Assembly (NCBI GenBank): GCA_900552995.1
Contig: USBX01000078.1
Span: 1 to 5,410, forward strand
DNA: 5,410 nt
Reading direction: 5' to 3'
DNA from: an uncultured Collinsella sp.
Lineage (GTDB): Bacteria; Actinomycetota; Coriobacteriia; Coriobacteriales; Coriobacteriaceae
The notes under the pieces: model-generated
Told to the model about the DNA's origin: nothing
The model's database searches: none
What the model saw: only the letters and a program-made list of their open reading frames with translations
Program-made: the position numbers and the translations under genes
Shown: piece by piece, positions 1 to 4,234 of the stretch
How the letters are laid out: each line of letters starts with the position of its first letter
Numbering within the stretch: the first letter of the stretch is position 1

Positions 1-696
1 GACGTAAACACCGCGAGCGCAAGTTTGCTGGGATACGTATCGGGCATTACGCCGAGCGTGGCCAAGAACATCGTGGCCTACCGCGAGGAAAACGGCGCCT
101 TTACCGATCGCCGCCAGCTTAAAAAGGTCCCCAAGCTGGGACCCAAGGCATACCTCAATGCCGCAGGCTTTTTGCGCATCAGCGGTGGCAAGAACCCGCT
201 CGACGCGACGAGCGTCCACCCCGAAAGCTACGAGGTGGCTACGTCCGTTCTAGAGCGCGCCGGTGTGGCGGCAAGCGAGCTCAGCCGCGGTGGCGTGCCC
301 GACATCGAGCGCCGTCTGGGCAGCATCTCGACGCTGGCAAGCGATCTGGACTGCGGCACCCTGACGCTCATCGACATCGTCAACGAGCTCAAGAAACCCG
401 GCCGCGATCCGCGCGACGATGCGCCCGAGGTGGTCTTTAGCCGCTCGGCGCTTTCCATCGACGACCTGGAACCCGGCATGGAGCTCAAGGGCACGGTGCG
501 CAACGTCGTCGACTTTGGCGCCTTCGTCGACGTGGGCGTGCACCAGGACGGCCTCGTGCACATCTCCAAGCTGGCCAACCGCTTTGTCAAGCACCCGAGC
601 GACGTGGTGCGCGTCGGCGACACGGTAAAGGTGTGGGTCGAAAAGGTCGATCGCGACCGCAAGAAGATCTCACTCACCATGGTGCAGGGGAAGTAA
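1..696 (+). CDS. tex: Tex, RNA-binding transcription accessory protein (3' part, 5' end outside window)
   Basis: The frame is open from base 1 and ends at TAA 694-696, giving the last 231 residues of a protein that is usually about 700-780 aa. Residues 1-60 are the tandem helix-hairpin-helix region (AKNIVAYREENGAF, then KKVPKLGPKAYLNAAGFLRI). It is followed by the Tex signature NPLDATSVHPESY at 65-78. Residues about 160-227 form an S1 RNA-binding domain (VDFGAFVDVG, DGLVHISKL, DRDRKKISLTM). Tex is a cytoplasmic nucleic-acid-binding protein linked to transcription; its N-terminal and YqgF-like parts would lie upstream of the window. There is no reason to place a start inside the window, because the similarity continues to the left edge. 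All arginines are CGN codons. A strong inverted repeat begins 12 nt after the stop. Confidence 0.95.
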   Translation, partial: DVNTASASLLGYVSGITPSVAKNIVAYREENGAFTDRRQLKKVPKLGPKAYLNAAGFLRISGGKNPLDATSVHPESYEVATSVLERAGVAASELSRGGVPDIERRLGSISTLASDLDCGTLTLIDIVNELKKPGRDPRDDAPEVVFSRSALSIDDLEPGMELKGTVRNVVDFGAFVDVGVHQDGLVHISKLANRFVKHPSDVVRVGDTVKVWVEKVDRDRKKISLTMVQGK

Positions 697-707
697 ACCG
701 CCAAAGC

Positions 708-753
708 GAACGTCCCCCTCTTCGCGGCGAGTGTCGCAAAGAGGGGGACGTTC
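708..753. repeat. Long inverted repeat just downstream of tex
   Basis: Arms GAACGTCCCCCTCTT (708-722) and AAGAGGGGGACGTTC (739-753) are perfect 15-bp reverse complements. After one C/A mismatch, GCG (724-726) pairs with CGC (735-737), leaving an 8-nt loop. No T-run follows on the plus strand, so it is not a classical intrinsic terminator, although it may stop or protect the tex transcript. The GGGGACGTTC core resembles dispersed palindromic repeats I recall from Coriobacteriia genomes; that link is from memory and unverified. Confidence 0.75.
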
Positions 754-763
754 CCCGCACTCT

Positions 764-791
764 TTGCCCCTTCGGCAATGTGGGGTATACT
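764..791 (+). promoter_or_regulatory. Predicted promoter of the small RNA and Abi gene
   Basis: A TATACT -10 box lies at 786-791 (5 of 6 consensus bases). TTGCCC at 764-769, with a 16-nt spacer, is a fair -35 (4 of 6). The start would fall at about 797-799, just before the first hairpin of the predicted ncRNA and 78-80 nt before the Abi start codon. Confidence 0.6.
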
Positions 792-797
792 GTCCTC

Positions 798-858
798 AGT
801 GTGAAAAGCCTTCGGGCTTTTAGCGGCTGCGGGTACCTGTACCTACAGCCGCATTTTT
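798..858 (+). ncRNA. Predicted two-hairpin small RNA upstream of the Abi_2 gene (candidate RNA antitoxin)
   Basis: The predicted transcript is about 61 nt. Hairpin 1 is AAAAGCC (804-810), a UUCG tetraloop (811-814) and GGCTTTT (815-821), a perfect 7-bp stem. Hairpin 2 is GCGGCTG (823-829) paired with CAGCCGC (846-852). It extends past a C/A mismatch by a G-U pair and GGTA/TACC (832-835 with 840-843) around a CCTG loop. ATTTTT (853-858) follows at once, so hairpin 2 can also act as an intrinsic terminator. A promoter-like TATACT sits just upstream, and the Abi ribosome binding site starts 6 nt after the T-run. No open reading frame explains this structure. Published work on AbiF describes a conserved ncRNA next to the nuclease gene, acting as an RNA antitoxin; the placement here fits that. 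Transcription and function are inferred, not shown. Confidence 0.72.
823..858 (+). terminator. Intrinsic terminator formed by hairpin 2 of the small RNA
   Basis: The GC-rich 7-bp base of the stem (GCGGCTG/CAGCCGC) followed by ATTTTT has the form of a rho-independent terminator placed between the promoter and the Abi gene. Partial read-through would set the ratio of small RNA to Abi mRNA, as in toxin-antitoxin loci with RNA antitoxins. The U-tract is short (five T, then CG and four more T), so termination may be incomplete. Confidence 0.6.
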
Positions 859-876
859 CGTTTTGGAGGCTCGATT

Positions 877-2010
877 ATGAAGGAGCGCCCGCTCATCCCG
901 GCAGAACAACAAGTCGCCCACCTCGCAGAGCGGGGCGTCCGCTTCGACATAATGAGCCCCGAGGATGCAGTCGCGTTCCTCCGCGACAAGAACTTCTTCT
1001 TCAAGGTCAAGGCGTTTGCGAAGTGCTTCTCAACGTATCGTAGCCCCGCGTCGGAGGGCTACGGACGCTACGTCAACCTAGACTTCGCCTACCTCGCCGA
1101 GCTCACCAGACTCGACCACCACCTCCGCGAGCACATCCTCTCGATGACGCTTGACATCGAGCACTATATGAAGGTCCATCTAAACCGGACGATGATGGAC
1201 GACGGCGCCGACGGGAAGGAGGTCCTCGACCTCCTCTTCGCCCACGAGAGGGTGCGTAAGGAGAGGATGCTGGAGGAGCGGTTCGATCCAAACGGGTCAG
1301 AAGCCACCGTCGAGAGGATGAAGGCCATCGCCGACCGGCTAGATGGGGTGGGCGGCAGCGAGCGGGCGATGCTCTTCCTCGAGATGCTCCACATCGCCGA
1401 GGATCAGACTTTGGGGATAGACCCGGAGCACCTCGAGCGCAGCATCTCGTACCTCGGAGACTCGAACTACACCCGGGACCTCGCGAATAAGTACGGCAGA
1501 CGCGAGGACATGTACGTCTGGAACTACCTGGAACTCGTCTCCTTCGGGGGAATCATCGCGCTTTACAAGTTCTACTTCTACGACCTCAGGAGGGAACGCA
1601 GCCAGGAGGCCGAATCCGTCAAGCAGTTCCTGTTCCCCGTGAAGGCCCTGCGCAACGCGGCCGCTCATAACGGCAACGTTCTGAACACGATCGGGCAGCG
1701 CCTACAGAAGCCCGTCGGCTCCATCGCGACGGCCGCGCGGGAGGAGCTCGGAATCGACCAGGAGCTCGTCGCCCTTACGAAGCGCTTCCCCGTCATCCAC
1801 GACTTCACCGCGCTCGTGCTCTGCTTCAACAGAATCGTCAGCGATGCGGACGCGAGGTCGGAAAAGGCGGCAGGCCTGCGCACCCTGCGCGAGCGCTTCC
1901 TTGAGCACGCCGACTACTTCGAAAAGCAGATCGAGCTTGACCGAGGAATCAGGATGCTGGGGGAAGTCATGCGCTCGGGAGCCGATGTCATCTCTTCGAG
2001 CTCCCTATAG
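877..2010 (+). CDS. abiF: Abi_2 family HEPN protein, AbiF/AbiD-like (abortive infection RNase toxin)
   Basis: This is a 377-aa protein starting at ATG 877, with GGAGG at 865-869 and a 7-nt spacer. It shows the Abi_2 plan. Residues 31-51 (AVAFLRDKNFFFKVKAFAKCF region) match the usual N-terminal 'FL...NYYRL.GY...F' helix. Residues about 70-106 (LTRLDHHLREHILSMTLDIE) form the central helical block. W215-F232 carries ELVSFGGIIALYKFY. R259-N270 reads RNAAAHNGNVLN, an R-x4-H HEPN motif with R259 and H264 as the likely catalytic pair. There is no signal peptide or membrane segment, so it is cytoplasmic. HEPN proteins of this family are thought to cleave RNA and arrest growth during phage infection. 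The structured RNA directly upstream supports an RNA-controlled toxin. Ten arginines are AGA/AGG, a codon type absent from the tex and rlmL parts, which suggests horizontal gain. The exact subfamily (AbiF, AbiD or AbiD1) is inferred. Confidence 0.85.
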   Translation: MKERPLIPAEQQVAHLAERGVRFDIMSPEDAVAFLRDKNFFFKVKAFAKCFSTYRSPASEGYGRYVNLDFAYLAELTRLDHHLREHILSMTLDIEHYMKVHLNRTMMDDGADGKEVLDLLFAHERVRKERMLEERFDPNGSEATVERMKAIADRLDGVGGSERAMLFLEMLHIAEDQTLGIDPEHLERSISYLGDSNYTRDLANKYGRREDMYVWNYLELVSFGGIIALYKFYFYDLRRERSQEAESVKQFLFPVKALRNAAAHNGNVLNTIGQRLQKPVGSIATAAREELGIDQELVALTKRFPVIHDFTALVLCFNRIVSDADARSEKAAGLRTLRERFLEHADYFEKQIELDRGIRMLGEVMRSGADVISSSSL

Positions 2011-2058
2011 CTCTTCAGCCCCCTAATAGCCCCTTACCATTTGGGCCCCGCTCGGACA

Positions 2059-2098
2059 GAGTAGGTTCGAGTAAGTCTGAGTAGATCCGAGTAAATCA
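2059..2098 (+). repeat. Four tandem 10-bp GAGTA repeats
   Basis: GAGTA starts at 2059, 2069, 2079 and 2089, exactly 10 bp apart. The units are GAGTAGGTTC, GAGTAAGTCT, GAGTAGATCC and GAGTAAATCA, so the first five bases are constant and the rest follow a loose R-R-T-C-Y pattern. A period of one helical turn places every unit on the same face of the DNA, as expected for a cooperative protein-binding array. Its role is unknown. Confidence 0.8.
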
Positions 2099-2137
2099 AC
2101 AGCAACCCGGCTACCTACTGCATGAAACCTCAGCTCA

Positions 2138-2154
2138 GACGCATGACATGCGTC
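2138..2154. repeat. Perfect palindrome with 1-nt centre
   Basis: GACGCATG (2138-2145), A (2146) and CATGCGTC (2147-2154) form perfect 8-bp arms. The single-base centre makes a good hairpin unlikely without opening the inner pairs, so a dimeric protein-binding site is the more natural reading. It lies between the two GAGTA repeat clusters. Nothing in the sequence identifies its ligand. Confidence 0.65.
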
Positions 2155-2178
2155 CCATAAAGCGGCCGGTTCGGGCAA

Positions 2179-2208
2179 GAGTACGTCCGGGTGGTCAGAG
2201 TAGGGCTC
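2179..2208 (+). repeat. Second, degenerate GAGTA repeat cluster
   Basis: GAGTACGTCC (2179-2188) matches the pattern of the 2059-2098 array. It is followed by a diverged unit GGGTGGTCA (2189-2197) and by GAGTAGGGCTC (2198-2208). Spacing is 10 and 9 bp and the orientation is the same as in the first cluster. Confidence 0.5.
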
Positions 2209-2216
2209 GACTTTCC

Positions 2217-2246
2217 CCCTCTCGGCCGGGCGCAGAGCCGATAGGG
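2217..2246. repeat. Imperfect inverted repeat (weak hairpin)
   Basis: CCCT (2217-2220) pairs with AGGG (2243-2246). After one mismatch, TCGGC (2222-2226) pairs with GCCGA (2237-2241), enclosing a 10-nt loop. No T-run follows on either strand, so it is not called a terminator. Its role is unknown. Confidence 0.3.
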
Positions 2247-2284
2247 CGAACCACCACCGCGGCGTCTCAGAAAGCTATAAAAGC

Positions 2285-2331
2285 AAAAATGGCCCCGTTT
2301 TGACGTTTTTAGAGCCAAAACGGGGGCCATT
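2285..2331 (-). terminator. Rho-independent terminator of the transaldolase gene
   Basis: AATGGCCCCGTTTT (2288-2301) pairs with AAAACGGGGGCCATT (2317-2331) in a 14-bp stem with one bulged G and a 15-nt loop. Read on the minus strand, the stem is followed by T-rich sequence (complement of AAAAA at 2285-2289), the classic form. The plus strand has no T-run after the stem, so it serves the minus-strand gene, about 100 nt beyond its stop. Confidence 0.8.
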
Positions 2332-2350
2332 CCGTGCTTCGAGCAACTGG

Positions 2351-2380
2351 TAAAAACTGATAAAAGCTGATAAAAAACCT
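2351..2380. repeat. Three 10-bp A-tract repeats in the 3' region of the transaldolase gene
   Basis: The units TAAAAACTGA, TAAAAGCTGA and TAAAAAACCT follow each other with an exact 10-bp period. The A-tracts are in helical phase, which predicts curved DNA. On the minus strand this is a T-rich repeat in the transcript between the stop and the terminator. GGTAAA (2349-2354) and TTTACC (2380-2385) bracket it as short inverted arms. Confidence 0.5.
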
Positions 2381-2433
2381 TTACCGTGCTGAATATTCGC
2401 GATTTTGCACGTCGCCGGAGGGGGTACCTTTGC

Positions 2434-3138
2434 TTACGGCAGAATATGGAAGCCCAAAGCGGCGATATCCTTGGCAAAGCCGCGCACGGTATCGAGCGAA
2501 ACCTCGTACGGGTCACGGCCGATGTTCTTGCGCTTGGCCAGGATGCCGTTGGGCACCGTGATAATCTGGCAACCGCAGGCTTCTGCCTGGTAAATGTTGA
2601 TAAGCTCACGCGTGGACGCCCACAGGACCTCGCAGTTAGGCTTGGCGGCGGCCTTCTTGACCGACTCCGTCATAAACGGAATGGGATCAACGCCGGTGTC
2701 GGCGATACGGCCGGCAAAGAGCGAGATGATGGATGGCGTCTCGGCGTCAACGGCCTCGACCATCTCGTCGACCTGCGCAGGCGTAAAGATGGTGGTGACG
2801 TTGACCTTGATGCCGTCGGCGGAAAGCTTGCGCACCAGCTCGGCGGTGGACTCACCCTTGGTGGTCACGCACGGAATCTTGACGTAGACGTTCTCGGCCC
2901 AAGTAGCGATCTCGCGGGCCTCGACCTCCATGGTCTCGACGTCGTCGGCAAAGACCTCAAACGACACGGACACATCGGTGATGTGGGCCAGGACCTCCTT
3001 GGCAAACGCACGGTAATCCGTCACGCCGCCCTTCTTCATAAGGGACGGGTTAGTCGTGAAACCCTGAACGTTGCCGTTCTCGTACATGTCGAGCATGCCC
3101 TCGAGGTTTGCACCGTCAGCGAACACCTTGATTGCCAT
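2434..3138 (-). CDS. tal: Transaldolase family protein (small, FSA/TAL class)
   Basis: This 234-aa (alpha/beta)8-barrel aldolase starts at the ATG 3136-3138, where AAGGA lies 9 nt upstream; an ATG 24 nt earlier (3160-3162) has no such site. FADGAN at 6-11 and TTNPSLM at 28-34 are the family N-terminal signature. K87 in VYVKIPC is the Schiff-base lysine. T115-T116, R144 in FAGRIADTG and the WASTREL segment match sugar-phosphate-binding parts. E61 (SFEVF) and F141 (SLFAGR) stand where classical transaldolase has Glu and Phe, whereas fructose-6-phosphate aldolase has Gln and Tyr. The likely reaction is therefore dihydroxyacetone transfer between sugar phosphates in the cytoplasmic pentose phosphate pathway, despite the short FSA-like length. 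Fructose-6-phosphate aldolase activity remains possible. A terminator follows at 2285-2331; the gene appears monocistronic or co-transcribed with the upstream HAD gene. Confidence 0.92.
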   Translation of the reverse strand: MAIKVFADGANLEGMLDMYENGNVQGFTTNPSLMKKGGVTDYRAFAKEVLAHITDVSVSFEVFADDVETMEVEAREIATWAENVYVKIPCVTTKGESTAELVRKLSADGIKVNVTTIFTPAQVDEMVEAVDAETPSIISLFAGRIADTGVDPIPFMTESVKKAAAKPNCEVLWASTRELINIYQAEACGCQIITVPNGILAKRKNIGRDPYEVSLDTVRGFAKDIAALGFHILP

Positions 3139-3174
3139 CTGCCTGATTCCTTTCGCTTGCATATGGGCGTTGAG

Positions 3175-3211
3175 CTGCTAAACACTTTACCTACGTTTAT
3201 CAAGGCGTGAA
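3175..3211 (-). promoter_or_regulatory. Possible promoter(s) of the transaldolase gene
   Basis: Two overlapping weak candidates are visible on the minus strand. One is TTCACG (3211-3206) with TAAAGT (3189-3184) and a 16-nt spacer. The other is TTGATA (3203-3198) with TAGCAG (3180-3175) and a 17-nt spacer. Each matches 8 of 12 consensus bases. The gap is AT-rich compared with the genes, as expected for a promoter region, but the choice cannot be settled by eye. Confidence 0.3.
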
Positions 3212-3331
3212 CTGCGGTTTTTTATCTTCTCGGCGAACGGTATAAACACCCCAGTGTTTGAATTGATAAATCGATTGAGCATGCAAAAGCAAAGAGTCGC
3301 AGTTTGAGCAAACGTCAGAACGCGGGATTCA

Positions 3332-4159
3332 TTAGATGAGGCCGAAATGCTGCATCGCTGTGACGGTGCCATCGCGTGCGACATCGTCGGTCACGTAGTC
3401 GGCGACCGCCTTGACCTCGGGCATGGCGTTGCCCATGGCCACAGCCGTCTCGACGGCGGCAAGCATGCCCAGGTCGTTGCCCGAATCGCCAAAGCCAAAG
3501 GTGCGCTCGTTGCCCGTGCGGCCCAGATACTCCAGCGCACGTGCCACGCCCACGCCCTTGTCGATACCCTTGGGGCTCAGCTCGCGATTCTGGCCGCCGG
3601 TATTGCACAGCTCAAAGTTGCGATCGATAAAGCCGTCGTCGTTGGCCACGCGAGCCAAGCCGGGCGCGTTGAGGCACACCTTGCCCACACGCAGATGACC
3701 GTCGATGCGCATTTCTTCGGCGCTATGCACCACGGCGGTGCCGATCAAAGACGATTGTTCAACGCCCGCAGGCTCCAGCGCAAAGGTTGCCTCGTTGGCC
3801 TCGAAAAAGGCCTCGAACCCTGCCGCAACAATGCGACGCGCAAGCTCCTCGACAATGCCCCCGTCAATGCAATCCTCGTGCACCACACGCCCCTCGACCT
3901 CGAGCGTGGCGCCCGCCATGGCCACGACACCCGCAGGGTCGAGCGCGCGCAGGCTGTCCGCAATCAGCCACAAGGGACGACCCGTGCAGATAAACGCCTT
4001 GTGCCCCGCATCGCGCAGGCGATGAAACGCCTCGATGACCGCCTGCGAGGGACGCACCGCCGAGAAGTCCTTATCGGTCATGCTGTCGGGATCGAACGAC
4101 GTCAGCGTGCCGTCCACGTCAAAAAAGAGCACGGCGGAATCGGGGCACGCATCAATCAT
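3332..4159 (-). CDS. Cof-type HAD-IIB family sugar-phosphate phosphatase
   Basis: This 275-aa hydrolase starts at ATG 4157-4159, with AAAGGA 6 nt upstream. An ATG 36 nt further up (4193-4195) would add 12 residues without a good ribosome binding site. HAD motif I is FFDVDGTLT with D14 as nucleophile and D16 as acid/base. Motif II is FICTGRP with T59. Motif III is probably K201 in GIDKG, and motif IV is GDSGND (224-229) with D225 and D229 binding Mg2+. The large insert between motifs II and III is the type IIB cap that selects substrate. Such enzymes dephosphorylate sugar phosphates or similar small metabolites in the cytoplasm; the substrate cannot be read from the sequence. It lies in the same direction as the transaldolase gene, about 190 nt upstream of it, and is divergent from rlmL. 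Confidence 0.9.
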   Translation of the reverse strand: MIDACPDSAVLFFDVDGTLTSFDPDSMTDKDFSAVRPSQAVIEAFHRLRDAGHKAFICTGRPLWLIADSLRALDPAGVVAMAGATLEVEGRVVHEDCIDGGIVEELARRIVAAGFEAFFEANEATFALEPAGVEQSSLIGTAVVHSAEEMRIDGHLRVGKVCLNAPGLARVANDDGFIDRNFELCNTGGQNRELSPKGIDKGVGVARALEYLGRTGNERTFGFGDSGNDLGMLAAVETAVAMGNAMPEVKAVADYVTDDVARDGTVTAMQHFGLI

Positions 4160-4201
4160 ATGGGTTCCTTTCGGGGGCGAGAGTAAACGAAGCATCCATC
4201 A

Positions 4202-4207
4202 TATAAT
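4202..4207 (+). promoter_or_regulatory. -10 box (TATAAT) upstream of rlmL
   Basis: A perfect TATAAT lies 27 nt before the rlmL start, in the divergent gap with the HAD gene. No clear -35 is seen at 16-18 nt spacing (the region reads GAGAGT), and no TG extension is present. Transcription would start near 4213. Confidence 0.45.
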
Positions 4208-4234
4208 GGAGCGACGCAACCAGAGAGGTCACCC

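Larger units (their letters stand above)
2011..2433. other. 423-bp non-coding gap between the Abi gene and the transaldolase gene
   Basis: I see no credible gene here: the open frames are short or run antisense into the transaldolase gene, and lack supporting motifs. The stretch holds two clusters of 10-bp GAGTA-type repeats (2059-2098 and 2179-2208), a perfect 8-1-8 palindrome between them (2138-2154), an imperfect hairpin at 2217-2246, the minus-strand terminator at 2285-2331 and three 10-bp A-tract repeats at 2351-2380. No clear plus-strand terminator for the Abi gene is visible. Confidence 0.7.

Noticed and set aside
633..1043. A plus-strand open frame overlapping the end of tex, the small RNA and the start of the Abi gene
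   Set aside because: It crosses two real genes in another frame and runs through the hairpins and promoter; no supporting ribosome binding site or motif.
2059..2208. GAGTA repeats as a CRISPR array
   Set aside because: The repeats are only 10 bp, contiguous and without spacers, and there are no cas genes.
713..2224. TCCCCCTCT shared near 713 and 2214 as direct repeats bounding the Abi insertion
   Set aside because: Nine bases of low-complexity sequence is too short to separate from chance in this GC-rich DNA.
2130..2609. A 159-codon minus-strand frame in the gap after the Abi gene
   Set aside because: Its first third overlaps the transaldolase gene in another frame and the rest reads through the terminator and repeats; composition is Arg/Ser-rich without a domain.
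2386..3210. A long plus-strand open frame (274 codons) opposite the transaldolase gene
   Set aside because: It is antisense to a clear enzyme gene with catalytic motifs; the open frame follows from GC-rich codon structure, and its translation has no recognisable motif.
3244..3259. AAACAC/GTGTTT hairpin as terminator of the HAD gene
   Set aside because: The stem has only 6 bp, is AT-rich, lies 72 nt beyond the stop and is followed by just TTTATA; too weak to call, although it may be a minor site.
3347..4186. A plus-strand open frame (279 codons) opposite the HAD phosphatase gene
   Set aside because: All four HAD motifs are on the minus strand with a good ribosome binding site; the His/Arg/Ala-rich antisense translation is a shadow.
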